This document shows positions 24,705-32,852 of a DNA stretch of 64,000 bases, in pieces (position 1 is the stretch's first letter; every line of letters begins with the position of its first letter). The notes beneath the pieces are model-generated. The model was not told where the DNA came from, ran no database searches, and saw only the letters and a program-made list of their open reading frames with translations. The translations under genes were made by a program, and so were the position numbers. The DNA comes from Paenibacillus profundus (lineage in GTDB: Bacteria; Bacillota; Bacilli; Paenibacillales; Paenibacillaceae), in contig NZ_JAJNBZ010000023.1 in assembly GCF_021369635.1 (NCBI RefSeq), positions 1 through 64,000 of the forward strand. Reading direction: 5' to 3'.

Positions 24705-25985
24705 GTGAAGGCGCGTCTGGACGGCCAATCTCTCTTGTTGTTGGTCGTATACGGTCTATTCTCGTTGGCGAATGCCCTGTCAGGGACGTTCGTCAACGTT
24801 TTTCTTTGGAAAGCGAAGTCGGATTATTCACTCATCGGCTGGTTTGCGTTCAGCCAGCAAATTGCAATCGGGCTCATGTTCTATTTCGCTGGCAAATGGG
24901 TTAAAGAAGGCAATAAAATGAATTGCTTGCGCCTTGGTATTTTGCTTGCGGGAATCTTTTACGCCGCAGTATTGTGGATTGATAAAGAGGCGGTTCATTA
25001 CATATGGCCTCTCGGCTTAACGCTGGGTGCCGCTTCTGGCGCCTTCTGGCTGACCTTCAATGTCGTATACTTTGAAGTGACGGATGCCGCCAACCGGGAT
25101 TTGTTCAACGGCTGGGTCGGATTTATCGGGTCGGGCTGCGGGATGGCAGCGCCCTGGGCTTCGGGCTTCCTTATCTCCACACTTGGTGATAGCCGTGGCT
25201 ATCCGATCATATTTACCATATCCCTTGTCGTATTTGTCGCCGCGGTCATTATTAGCTTCTGGCTGCACAAACGTCCGCCGGAAGGCCATTATTGCTGGTC
25301 GCTTCCGTTCACTTCGTTACGTCCTCCGCTCAGTCCTTGGCGCGTCGCTCTGCCGGCTCTTGCGTCACAAGGATTACGCGATGGAGTGTTCGCTTTTCTC
25401 GTCGGATTGATCGTGTATATTGTCACTACGAATGAATTGAAGCTCGGCAATTATACGCTTATTACCTCTGCGGTTGCATTGGCCAGCTTCTATGTGGCCG
25501 GGCGTTTCTTCAAGGTATCATACCGCGCCAAGGGGATGCTGCTCGGGGCGATGGCGATGGCGCTCGCGGTTGTCCCATTATTTTTTCAGATCAAGTACGG
25601 GACGCTGCTTGCGTTCGGTATTATGATTTCTCTATTCTCGCCGCTGTTCACTGTACCGATGACATCGTCCACGTTCGATATTATGGGAATCGATAAGGAG
25701 TCGGTCAGTCAGCGCGTCGAGCTCACTGTACTGCGGGAGTTCGGTCTGCTCATCGGACGGATGGCGGGTATCGCGGCCTTTATCGCCCTGGTCCAGTGGC
25801 GGACGAATAATACGGCGATTGTCGTGTTTCTCACGGTGATTGGCGCAGCGCCTGTGCTAAGCGCATGGTTCATGCAGCCTTTAGTTAAGAATCAGAATGC
25901 AAAAAGGGTGCCGGAAGCTATGGGTGATGCAGCAGAAGAAGCTGGGGAAGCGAAGATGAAGCACAAGCTCAAGGAGCAGCCGTAA
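24705..25985 (+). CDS. MFS transporter
   Basis: Integral membrane carrier of 426 residues with about 11-12 hydrophobic segments. The GTG at 24705 is taken as start because GGGGAGG lies 9 bases before it. An upstream in-frame TTG would start inside the hairpin repeat. Typical MFS features are a first half with FVNVFLWKAKSDYSLIGWFAF, in part FVNVFLWKAKSD, and a central cytoplasmic loop HKRPPEGHYCW. The highly charged C-terminal tail (EAMGDAAEEAGEAKMKHKLK) is cytoplasmic. Substrate unknown. No neighbouring regulator; it stands alone after the zinc-ribbon gene. Confidence 0.85.
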   Translation: MKARLDGQSLLLLVVYGLFSLANALSGTFVNVFLWKAKSDYSLIGWFAFSQQIAIGLMFYFAGKWVKEGNKMNCLRLGILLAGIFYAAVLWIDKEAVHYIWPLGLTLGAASGAFWLTFNVVYFEVTDAANRDLFNGWVGFIGSGCGMAAPWASGFLISTLGDSRGYPIIFTISLVVFVAAVIISFWLHKRPPEGHYCWSLPFTSLRPPLSPWRVALPALASQGLRDGVFAFLVGLIVYIVTTNELKLGNYTLITSAVALASFYVAGRFFKVSYRAKGMLLGAMAMALAVVPLFFQIKYGTLLAFGIMISLFSPLFTVPMTSSTFDIMGIDKESVSQRVELTVLREFGLLIGRMAGIAAFIALVQWRTNNTAIVVFLTVIGAAPVLSAWFMQPLVKNQNAKRVPEAMGDAAEEAGEAKMKHKLKEQP

Positions 25986-26019
25986 ACCAGCTGCCACACA
26001 TTAGGCAGCTGGTATTTAC
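25982..26019 (+). terminator. Hairpin after the MFS gene
   Basis: CCAGCTGCC (25987-25995) pairs with GGCAGCTGG (26004-26012), and GTAAA/TTTAC extend the stem. There is no long T-run, so strength is uncertain. Confidence 0.5.
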
Positions 26020-26064
26020 GGCATCAAAAACGATATAAGCTTAACAACTAATTCTGTTTTCCTT

Positions 26065-26246
26065 CCTCTGTTGGATTCTGTACAGTTAAAACAGCACGTA
26101 CACCTCTTTTTGGCCGCTCCATTGGAATTAGTCCAATGCTTTTCCGATCATTCAGCAGAGTTGCTGTCAAACAGCCCGATCCACTGTCTATTCAATTCTA
26201 CAGCCTAATCAGAACATTCTACTACATATATTCCAATGAGTTCTTA
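26065..26246. repeat. Dispersed repeat, family 1, copy B
   Basis: Within a 470-base gap between the MFS gene and the coat genes. Aligns along its whole length with copy A (3635-3832) and has the internal palindrome CATTGGAATTAGTCCAATG at 26122-26140. An 87-codon ORF that starts inside it has no ribosome site and I do not call it. The remainder (26250-26450) shows no named feature. Confidence 0.6.
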
Positions 26247-26457
26247 CTTCTGCCGATTGAAGAAAACATTTTAGTTCGACTGATGCTGTTATCACCATAC
26301 GCAAGAGTCTGGGTGCGGGCCATACGCGCCATTTTGGGCAGCATCGCTTCCTGTTCTTCCAAAAGGTTGGTTGCCTCATCGCGTTACATATTTCCCTAAT
26401 GCAGGGTACATAATACATTTGGTACCACATTGAAGAGATGGAAGGAGATCATGCCAA

Positions 26458-26715
26458 ATGCAATACGGACAACAAAATCATTTGACCATGAAACCGCTGA
26501 CTGCCAAAGAATTAGAGTATATTGCCGATTCGATATCGAATGAAGATCTATTAATCAAGCAATGCGCCGCAACCGCAGCCAGTTCGACGAATACGACGAT
26601 TCAGCAAGCTTTGACGCATATGGTGTCCGCTCACCAGCAGCATATGAATATTCTTGTGCAGACATTGCAGCAGCACGCTCAACTGGCCCCGACTCAACCG
26701 CAGCAATCGCAATAA
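26458..26715 (+). CDS. Spore coat-like small protein (CotF-type helical bundle)
   Basis: Protein of 85 residues with a helical body: MKPLTAKELEYIADSISNED, then LLIKQCAATAASSTNTTIQQ and a Gln/Pro-rich tail. The E-Y-I-x-D-x-x-x-x-E-D-x-L-x-K pattern is that of small proteins found beside CotF-domain spore coat proteins. GGAGAT lies 9 bases before the ATG. Followed after 32 bases by a CotF-domain gene in the same direction, so they form a pair made during sporulation by analogy. Role in the coat is inferred. Confidence 0.65.
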   Translation: MQYGQQNHLTMKPLTAKELEYIADSISNEDLLIKQCAATAASSTNTTIQQALTHMVSAHQQHMNILVQTLQQHAQLAPTQPQQSQ

Positions 26716-26747
26716 TATAGTCAAAAGAGCAGGAGGTAACGTTAACG

Positions 26748-27137
26748 ATGAACTATACACAAAATAGCGGGTTCATGGCTGAGAAAGATTTGTTATATAC
26801 GATATTGGCCGATTTGAAACGCACGTCGCGTGAATATGTGACAGGCGTTACGGAGGCGGCGTGCCCGGCCGTCCGGCAAATGTTTACCGATTTGACGAAT
26901 AGCACGATAAAGATGCAGGGAGAATTGTTCAATTTAATGGAGCAGCACAATATGTATTCTGTGGCTTCGCCGGCGCTGCGGCAGGAAGTGAACAAACAGC
27001 TGCAGCAACATCAACAAATGCAGACGAAGACGAACCAATTCGTGCAGCAGAAACTGAACGGCCAGCAGCACAATTACAATAACAACAACTATGTGCAGGG
27101 GAATTACCAAGGCGGCGATTCCCACAACTACATGTAA
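26748..27137 (+). CDS. Spore coat protein, CotF domain
   Basis: Protein of 129 residues. Residues 10-85 form the CotF helical pair (AEKDLLYTILADLKRTSREY, ACPAVRQMFTDLTNSTIKMQ and a following Y-x-V-A-S-P block). The C-terminus is Gln/Asn/Tyr-rich (QQHNYNNNNYVQGNYQGGD), as often in coat proteins. CAGGAGG precedes the ATG by 10 bases. It is paired with the gene at 26458 and closed by a terminator at 27156. Confidence 0.8.
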   Translation: MNYTQNSGFMAEKDLLYTILADLKRTSREYVTGVTEAACPAVRQMFTDLTNSTIKMQGELFNLMEQHNMYSVASPALRQEVNKQLQQHQQMQTKTNQFVQQKLNGQQHNYNNNNYVQGNYQGGDSHNYM

Positions 27138-27155
27138 TTCAATCCGGTCGATAGC

Positions 27156-27188
27156 GCCGTCTTTCCATTGCGGAAGGGCGGCTGTTTT
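27156..27188 (+). terminator. Terminator after the coat gene pair
   Basis: An 11-bp stem (27156-27166 with 27172-27182, including G-U pairs) around a 5-base loop, followed by TGTTTT. Confidence 0.8.
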
Positions 27189-27337
27189 CATGTGAGATGC
27201 CGGCCCAGATCAGATCCGGATGCACCTGGGAATACGGCGTAGGTGGTTCTTGGCAGGAAGTTGTAAAAAGGTGTATCATAATAAGCATATCAACAAAAGC
27301 GGCCTTACATATCCAGGTCGGGGGAGGATTTCGTCTT

Positions 27338-27838
27338 ATGAAGGATTTAAGCGAGTTAAACGTTAACATATTGAAGCTGTTAAAAGAGGACGCCCGACGT
27401 TCCCCTAGCTTAATCGCAACTATGCTTGGTGTGGAGGAAGAAGAAGTTCGAGCGTCCATCACCGAAATGGAAGAGGATCACGTTATCGTTAAATATGCGA
27501 CAATTCTGAATTGGAGCAAGGTGAACGACGAGAAGGTGACGGCGCTGATCGAGGTTCAGATTACGCCTGAGCGCGGTCGTGGATTCGAGGGTATTGCGGA
27601 GCGCATCTACTTGTTCCCGCAAGTGAAATCCGTCTACCTTATGTCCGGCGCATATGATTTGCTCGTGGAAGTCGAAGGGAAGAATCTGCGCGAAGTGGCT
27701 TCATTCGTATCTGATAAGCTGTCTCCAATTGAAGCGGTGCTTTCGACGAAGACGCATTTTATATTGAAGAAATATAAGCAAGAAGGCATTATTTATGAAG
27801 ACCGCGAGGACGATCAACGTCTCGTAGTATCCCCGTGA
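27338..27838 (+). CDS. alaR: Lrp/AsnC-family regulator, AlaR-like
   Basis: Transcription regulator of 166 residues. The ATG at 27338 has GGGGGAGG 10 bases upstream; the open frame before it is not used. Residues 1-60 form the Lrp winged helix (LNVNILKLLKEDARRSPSLI, then MLGVEEEEVRASITEME). Residues 70-150 form the RAM ligand-binding domain (TALIEVQITPERGRGFEGIA and SGAYDLLVEVEGKNLREVAS). It lies 13 bases before an aminotransferase gene. The same pair in B. subtilis is alaR-alaT (formerly yugG-yugH), in which AlaR activates the alanine transaminase gene. The gene name is given on this context and should be read as probable. Confidence 0.85.
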   Translation: MKDLSELNVNILKLLKEDARRSPSLIATMLGVEEEEVRASITEMEEDHVIVKYATILNWSKVNDEKVTALIEVQITPERGRGFEGIAERIYLFPQVKSVYLMSGAYDLLVEVEGKNLREVASFVSDKLSPIEAVLSTKTHFILKKYKQEGIIYEDREDDQRLVVSP

Positions 27839-27851
27839 AAGGTGATGTGTC

Positions 27852-29060
27852 ATGATTAAGGAAGAGGATAAGCAAGCGACGCTGCGCTCCATGGGGAATT
27901 ATATCAATCCACTCGTCAGAGACATTCCGCCGTCAGGTATTCGCAAGTTCTTCGACATGGCCAACGCGAGCAAAGACATTATTACGCTGGGCGTAGGCGA
28001 ACCTGATTTCTGCACGCCATGGCATGTGCGGGAAGCGTGCGTCTACTCGTTGGAGCGGGGACGCACCAAATATACATCCAACGCAGGGATGCCTGAGCTG
28101 CGCGAGGCGATAGCCGAATATTTACATGATTCGTTCCAAATCACGTATAACCCGGCTGACGAGCTACTCGTTACAGTTGGAGGTTCGGAAGCGATTGATC
28201 TGGCGCTGCGGACGCTCGTATCGCCAGGCGATGAAATATTGATTCCGGAGCCTTGTTACATTTCATATTCGCCGATCGTATCAATTGGCGGCGGTGTGGC
28301 GGTCGGGATCGAAACATCTGCCGAGAACCAGTTCAAATTAACGGCTGAATCGCTCAAAGCGAAATTAACTCCGAACTCCAAAGTTCTCATTCTGTGCTAT
28401 CCAAGCAACCCGACCGGGGGCATTATGACTTATGAGGATTGGCTTCCGATTGCGAAAGTTGTGGAAGAGCACGATTTAATCGTCATTTCCGATGAAATCT
28501 ATGCCGAACTGACCTATGATCAGAAGCATGTCAGCTTCGCATCGGTTCCGGGTATGAAGGATCGCACGATCGTGGTCAGCGGCTTCTCCAAGGCGTTTGC
28601 GATGACGGGATGGCGCATGGGGTATGCGTGTGGACACAAAGAAATTATTGCAGCGATGCTGAAAATTCACCAATACACGGTCATGTGTGCTCCGATTATG
28701 GGGCAGGTGGCTGCGTTGGAAGCGTTGAAGAACGGCCATGAAGAGAAAGCTCACATGGTGGAGTCGTATAATCAACGCCGCCGTCTGGTCGTCAAAGGCT
28801 TCCGGGAAATCGGCCTTGACTGTCATGAGCCACAAGGCGCCTTCTATGCCTTCCCTTCGATTCAGTCGACGGGACTGACTTCGGAGCAATTTGCGCATCG
28901 ACTGTTGTTCGAAGCGAAGGTCGCAGCGGTGCCGGGAGACGTGTTCGGCTTGGGCGGAGAAGGCTACATCCGCTGTTCCTACGCAACATCTGTCGCGCAG
29001 CTGAATGAGGCGCTCGATCGCATGGGACGCTTCCTCGACAAGATGAAGCAAGAAATGTGA
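27852..29060 (+). CDS. alaT: PLP-dependent aminotransferase class I, AlaT-like
   Basis: Aminotransferase of 402 residues, probably interconverting alanine + 2-oxoglutarate with pyruvate + glutamate. It has the class I fold blocks: GVGEPDFCTPWHV near residue 50, YTSNAGMPELREAIAEYL, the PLP-phosphate stretch TVGGSEAIDLALRTLV, NPTGG for substrate, and VSGFSKAFAMTGWRMGY with the PLP-binding Lys. The start at 27852 has GAAAGGTGATG upstream. It shares a transcript with the Lrp-type regulator just before it. The exact amino donor cannot be fixed from sequence; the alaR-alaT pairing is the best guide. Confidence 0.85.
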   Translation: MIKEEDKQATLRSMGNYINPLVRDIPPSGIRKFFDMANASKDIITLGVGEPDFCTPWHVREACVYSLERGRTKYTSNAGMPELREAIAEYLHDSFQITYNPADELLVTVGGSEAIDLALRTLVSPGDEILIPEPCYISYSPIVSIGGGVAVGIETSAENQFKLTAESLKAKLTPNSKVLILCYPSNPTGGIMTYEDWLPIAKVVEEHDLIVISDEIYAELTYDQKHVSFASVPGMKDRTIVVSGFSKAFAMTGWRMGYACGHKEIIAAMLKIHQYTVMCAPIMGQVAALEALKNGHEEKAHMVESYNQRRRLVVKGFREIGLDCHEPQGAFYAFPSIQSTGLTSEQFAHRLLFEAKVAAVPGDVFGLGGEGYIRCSYATSVAQLNEALDRMGRFLDKMKQEM

Positions 29061-29208
29061 AAAAAATTCAAATTCAACTAAAATGAACTAGTTTTCGTTC
29101 CCTTCATCTGGTATAATATAACATGTCTCGCAAGGTTGTCCCATCATTGGAACAGATGGACGACTATAGGGATTTCGAGTATCCAGCTGCGAAGGGAGGA
29201 AAGGTCAC

Positions 29209-29469
29209 TTGTTTTGTTCGAACTACACCTTAACGACGTATTCACGTAGTTTATTGAGAGAAGATGGATCTCATCCGAAATGGTCGGGCAAAACAAGAAA
29301 CGTTTCGTCCAAGCTACTTGCGCTAGAGAATGAAATTATTGTTCTTCGCAAGCAAATGGAGCAGATGTTTCAAGAAGAACAGTCGTTCACGGCTGAGAAT
29401 GTCATCGAAATCAGCAGTATGCTGGACTTGAAAATTAACGAATATATGAAGTCGCATGTCAAGAAGTGA
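29209..29469 (+). CDS. Spo0E-like aspartyl-phosphate phosphatase
   Basis: Protein of 86 residues from TTG at 29209 with GGGAGG 9 bases upstream. Residues 36-82 fit the Spo0E family: a first helix LENEIIVLRKQMEQMF, a loop, then ENVIEISSMLDLKINEYMKS with the S-x-x-L-D-x-x-I-x-x-Y/L signature. Such proteins remove phosphate from Spo0A and so hold back sporulation. The N-terminal 30 residues are an extension not seen in most members. A TGGTATAAT extended -10 is at 29109-29117. The unit is closed by the terminator at 29480. Confidence 0.78.
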   Translation: MFCSNYTLTTYSRSLLREDGSHPKWSGKTRNVSSKLLALENEIIVLRKQMEQMFQEEQSFTAENVIEISSMLDLKINEYMKSHVKK

Positions 29470-29479
29470 CGGCGTGAAC

Positions 29480-29507
29480 GAAGACCCTGCGGGGTCTTCT
29501 TTTTTTG
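29480..29507 (+). terminator. Terminator of the Spo0E-like gene
   Basis: GAAGACCC-TGCG-GGGTCTTC (29480-29499) followed by a run of T to 29507. Confidence 0.95.
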
Positions 29508-29566
29508 CTTGTACCGTTTATGATATAGTGAATTGAGAGACATATGGGGAAAGAGGGGATTACGTG

Positions 29567-30118
29567 ATGCGCAAATGGGGATTCATGGGGGTTCTGCTAA
29601 CGATGCTTATCCTTGTAAGCGGCTGCGGCGGACCGAAAGCGGATATAACCGTATTCATGATGCCGAAGTCAACAGTGCCGACCGAGATGACGCAAGCGTT
29701 GAAAGAAGAGTTGAATAAAAAGTTTGAAGGAAAGTTTACGGTTGATGCCGTTGCATCGCCGATGTACAATTTACAAAAATTGATTGTTGAATATGCCGCG
29801 GGTGACAACGGCATCGTGATTTTGCCGGAAGACGACGTGAAGACGATGGCAATGCAGGGCGGGCATGTCGTATTGGACAACTATTTTGATAAGGAAAAGT
29901 ATGCGGCAGGAGTTATGGACGGAGTCGTATACGAGAAAGCGGAAAAGGGATATAACGAGTATAAAGGGACGCATCTGTATGCTCTGCCAGCAGAACAGGT
30001 GCCGCTTCTAAAGAAGCTAGGCATACAGGAGCCAGGGTTGTTCGTCACGATACCGTCGAGAACCCCGAATGAAGATCTCTCGGTTCAGGTGCTGAAAGCG
30101 TTGGCAGAGGAACAGTAA
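29567..30118 (+). CDS. Putative lipoprotein, function unknown
   Basis: Protein of 183 residues from the ATG at 29567 (a GTG directly before it is also possible; GAGGGG lies 8 bases before the ATG). The signal is MRKWGFMGVLLTMLILVSGC, with lipobox LVSGC and a following GGPK. The mature part has a strand-helix pattern starting DITVFMMPKSTVPTEMTQAL that recalls a periplasmic-binding half-domain, but it is far too short for a full binding protein. I do not recognise the family. It is followed after 42 bases by the CobU-like gene, which may be coincidence. Confidence 0.7.
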   Translation: MRKWGFMGVLLTMLILVSGCGGPKADITVFMMPKSTVPTEMTQALKEELNKKFEGKFTVDAVASPMYNLQKLIVEYAAGDNGIVILPEDDVKTMAMQGGHVVLDNYFDKEKYAAGVMDGVVYEKAEKGYNEYKGTHLYALPAEQVPLLKKLGIQEPGLFVTIPSRTPNEDLSVQVLKALAEEQ

Positions 30119-30160
30119 TTGTGTAAATAGGACGGATGACAGGTGATGGAGGGAAATAAC

Positions 30161-30727
30161 ATGATAATAGGGGTGACAGGAAGCGCCGGCAATGGCAAGA
30201 CGCCGTTTGCCCTCAAGTATGCGGCAACCTTCGGACGCGAAGGGCTGTATGTCGTTACTCACGATACGCCGCTGCCGGCTGCTATGCCCGCGCCCCCTCA
30301 CTTCACATGGAAGACCATTCACACCGAATTCGCTTTGCCGGCCGTGCTGCATCGCATCAATGAGGAATCCAATCTGTATCGGGCTGATCGGAGAGTGCTT
30401 GTCATTGATAGCTTGACGTCGTATTTATGTGCGGCGCATCAACGCTTCATGGAAGAACACGACGGCAGCATCGACGATGGTGATTATATGGAGCTGATGA
30501 CAGCAGCACGTGAGGAACTGCAGAACGCGTTGTTGTCGTTTCAAGGGAAGGTGTTCGTCATCACGAACGAACCTCCCGGATATACGCCATTCACCGATCC
30601 GAAAGAACGATGCTATATTACCCAGCATGCTGCATTGAATCTTGAATTAGCGCGAAGAAGCCATCAATGGTTTCGCTTGAACGCAGGCATTCCGGAGGAG
30701 TTAAGTGCAAGAAGATTTCGCGGATAA
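30161..30727 (+). CDS. CobU-like adenosylcobinamide kinase/guanylyltransferase family protein
   Basis: P-loop protein of 188 residues from the ATG at 30161 (GGAGGG 7 bases upstream). Walker A is GSAGNGKT at the N-terminus, and Walker B lies in RRVLVIDSLTSYLCA. After it come FQGKVFVITNEPPGYTPF and CYITQHAALNLELARRSHQW with a final LNAGIP. These follow the CobU plan (kinase P-loop, SNEVGxGxVP-like loop, N-x-x-L-A block, V-x-G-I-P end). However, the guanylylated-His segment (H-x-x-x-R-P-x-x-W) is only partly kept as PPHFTWKTIHTE. It may be a diverged or single-activity CobU. The next gene is a cobalamin adenosyltransferase, which supports a corrinoid role. Confidence 0.6.
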   Translation: MIIGVTGSAGNGKTPFALKYAATFGREGLYVVTHDTPLPAAMPAPPHFTWKTIHTEFALPAVLHRINEESNLYRADRRVLVIDSLTSYLCAAHQRFMEEHDGSIDDGDYMELMTAAREELQNALLSFQGKVFVITNEPPGYTPFTDPKERCYITQHAALNLELARRSHQWFRLNAGIPEELSARRFRG

Positions 30728-30756
30728 ATCAATGGGAAAGATGGGAGGTCTCAGTT

Positions 30757-31344
30757 GTGAACAATATATATACGCGGACAGGAGACACAGGCATGACTTC
30801 GCTGATTGGTGGGCGGGCTGCCAAAGATCATCTGCGGGTGGATACATACGGCGAGCTGGATGAATTGAATGCGTTCGTCGGATGGGCTGCGGCCTGCTGT
30901 CAAGAAGACAGCTATGACGAACTGCGGGAACAGCTGGTCGACATTCAACACGAGCTATTCGATTGCGGCTCGGATGTTGCATACGCAGAGACGAAGCAAG
31001 AAAGCGTCACGTATAAAATTCATGCGGAACAGGTGGCGCGCCTTGAAGCTTGGATCGATGCGCATGAGGCGTCGACTCCGGCTATCCGCAAATTTATTTT
31101 ACCAGGAGGAAGCGAAGTCGCTTCGGCTCTTCATGTATGCCGTACTGTGTGCCGGCGGGCGGAACGCCGCTTGGTCACCTTGTCCCGCCAAGAGACGGTG
31201 CATGCAGAAGTGATGAAATACGTTAATCGGCTATCGGATTATTTCTTTGTCGCCGCAAGACGTGCCAACGTAATCGCTGCGGTACAGGACCAGGAATATG
31301 TGCGCAGTGCCGAAGTGTTTCGACGTCAAGAACGACATGACTGA
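30757..31344 (+). CDS. Cob(I)alamin adenosyltransferase, PduO type
   Basis: Transfers the adenosyl group of ATP to the cobalt of reduced cobalamin or cobyrinate diamide. The start at 30757 is GTG with GGGAGG upstream; 195 residues. Signature blocks are YTRTGDTGMTSLIGGRAAKD near the N-terminus (ATP site), DELNAFVGWAA, and LPGGSEVASALHVCRTVCRRAERR at the C-terminal helices with the R-R-x-E-R residues. It follows the CobU-like gene by 29 bases and its stop overlaps the RluA start, so the three are probably co-transcribed. Confidence 0.92.
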   Translation: MNNIYTRTGDTGMTSLIGGRAAKDHLRVDTYGELDELNAFVGWAAACCQEDSYDELREQLVDIQHELFDCGSDVAYAETKQESVTYKIHAEQVARLEAWIDAHEASTPAIRKFILPGGSEVASALHVCRTVCRRAERRLVTLSRQETVHAEVMKYVNRLSDYFFVAARRANVIAAVQDQEYVRSAEVFRRQERHD

Positions 31345-32320
31345 ATCGAGATTGGACATCGCGGCAGAACTCACTTATGTTGTGCCAGAGGAAGAGGCTG
31401 GCATTCAACTGCGAACGGTTCTCCGTTCGCGACTGAATCTGTCCCGGCGTCTGCTTACCCGCTTGAAGACAGTGGAACGAGCGATAACGGTTAACGGCAT
31501 GGAGCGGTATAACGACCGGCCGCTTACCGTAAGGGACCGTTTGAGCGGCGGAGATGTCGTTCACGTTCAAATTGCGGAAGAAACCGTAGACTATATTGAA
31601 CCGGAACCGATTCCGGTAGACGTTGTATATGAAGATGATGATATTCTCATCGTCAATAAACCAGCGGGACTTGTCGTCCATCCGACGAAAGGCTATCCCA
31701 ATGGAACGTTGGCCAATGGCGTTGTCCATTATTGGAGGCTTAAGGGAGAGCAGACCCGCTTCCGCCCTGCGAACCGTCTGGATCAAGAGACGTCAGGCTT
31801 GCTTATCGTAGCCAAGCATGGACATGCTCATCATCAGTTGTCTGATCAGATGCAGAACGATGAAGTATGGAAGCAATACGAAGCGTTCGTATATGGTGTG
31901 CCGACTCCAGGGGAAGGAACCGTTCATGCCCCGATTGACCGTGACAAGGAGCAGCCGCACCTTCGCGTCGTGACTCCGGACGGATATGATTCAATTACGC
32001 ATTACGACGTGCTTGAAACGTACAACGACGAGGCTGCACGGGTATCCTGCCGCTTGGAGACGGGCAGAACCCATCAGATCCGCGTGCATATGCAGCATCT
32101 CGGATGTCCGCTGCTGGGAGACAAGTTCTATGCCTCGAACGAGTTGGCGCGAACCCCGTTCCTGCAGGCTGCGATTGCACCGTTATCCCGGCATGCTCTG
32201 CATGCGTCCGAGCTGCGGTTCTTACATCCTATGACGGGTGTGCCCTTGCAGTTTACAGCTAAGCTGCCGCCCGAACTGGAGCAGCTAAGAGAGCGATTGC
32301 GTCAAGGATCTGAATCATAA
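31337..32320 (+). CDS. RluA-family RNA pseudouridine synthase
   Basis: Modifies uridines in rRNA or tRNA. The ATG at 31337 overlaps the stop of the adenosyltransferase by 8 bases; only a weak ribosome site is visible, in keeping with coupling. It has 327 residues. The N-terminal S4-like domain (LRTVLRSRLNLSRRLLTRL) is followed by the catalytic domain with NKPAGLVVHPTKG and the active-site Asp in RLDQETSGLLIVAK. The C-terminus has RLETGRTHQIRVHMQHLGCP, given here as RTHQIRVHMQHLG, the RluA signature. The exact target base cannot be told. Confidence 0.93.
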   Translation: MTESRLDIAAELTYVVPEEEAGIQLRTVLRSRLNLSRRLLTRLKTVERAITVNGMERYNDRPLTVRDRLSGGDVVHVQIAEETVDYIEPEPIPVDVVYEDDDILIVNKPAGLVVHPTKGYPNGTLANGVVHYWRLKGEQTRFRPANRLDQETSGLLIVAKHGHAHHQLSDQMQNDEVWKQYEAFVYGVPTPGEGTVHAPIDRDKEQPHLRVVTPDGYDSITHYDVLETYNDEAARVSCRLETGRTHQIRVHMQHLGCPLLGDKFYASNELARTPFLQAAIAPLSRHALHASELRFLHPMTGVPLQFTAKLPPELEQLRERLRQGSES

Positions 32321-32349
32321 ATACTTGCGATAAGATATATAAGTGCGTA

Positions 32350-32377
32350 TTCAAAAAGGGGCTTTTTGAACAACCTC
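32350..32377 (+). repeat. CAACCTC hairpin element, copy 4 (before the ArsC/Spx gene)
   Basis: TTCAAAAAG at 32350-32358 pairs with CTTTTTGAA at 32362-32370 around a 3-base loop, followed by CAACCTC. It ends 17 bases before the start codon of the next gene. Confidence 0.75.
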
Positions 32378-32394
32378 ATAAAGGAGAGAGTACA

Positions 32395-32766
32395 ATGAAG
32401 TTGACCATATATGAATATTCCAAATGCAGCACGTGCCGCAAAGCGGTTAAGTGGCTGCAGGCTCAAGGCATTGAGACCGAATTAATTCCACTGATCGAAC
32501 AACCGCCAACCGCAGCCGAGCTCAAGAAGCTTGTGGAAATGAGCGGACTGGAATTGAAGAAGTGGTTCAATACGTCCGGTGAAGTATATAAATCGATGCA
32601 ATTGAAAGATAAATTGCCGCAAATGAGCGAAGACGAGCAGTTGGAGTTGCTGTCTTCGAACGGCAAATTAATTAAGCGTCCGATCGTGACCGACGGCAAG
32701 CGGGCGACAGTAGGCTTTCGTGAAGAGATGTTCGAGAATACATGGACTATTGCCTCCAAGCATTGA
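32395..32766 (+). CDS. ArsC/Spx-family thioredoxin-fold protein (YusI-like)
   Basis: Protein of 123 residues with CSTCRKAVKWL near the N-terminus (C-x-x-C redox pair) and LIKRPIVTDGKRATVGF, where R-P-I is the conserved family loop. Length and motifs fit the ArsC/Spx superfamily. A true Spx would carry the RNA-polymerase binding Gly52 region and CTSC; the CSTC and the sequence FNTSGEVYKSMQLKD are closer to YusI-like proteins of unknown role. AAGGAGAG precedes the ATG. A stand-alone gene behind hairpin copy 4. Confidence 0.85.
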   Translation: MKLTIYEYSKCSTCRKAVKWLQAQGIETELIPLIEQPPTAAELKKLVEMSGLELKKWFNTSGEVYKSMQLKDKLPQMSEDEQLELLSSNGKLIKRPIVTDGKRATVGFREEMFENTWTIASKH

Positions 32767-32852
32767 GCAGGTATGGTAGAATCAGCTAACCGCGATGAAC
32801 CGCAATATATGGTATACTGGTAGGCATTGTATTGCGAAAGGAGTTAACACTC

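Noticed and set aside
26136-26430. 87-codon plus-strand and 73-codon minus-strand ORFs between the MFS and coat genes
   Set aside because: They lie in or beside dispersed repeat copy B, have no ribosome site, and the frames are not kept in copy A. A third minus frame (EEQEAMLPKMARMARTQ) looks protein-like but is closed by stops and has no start.
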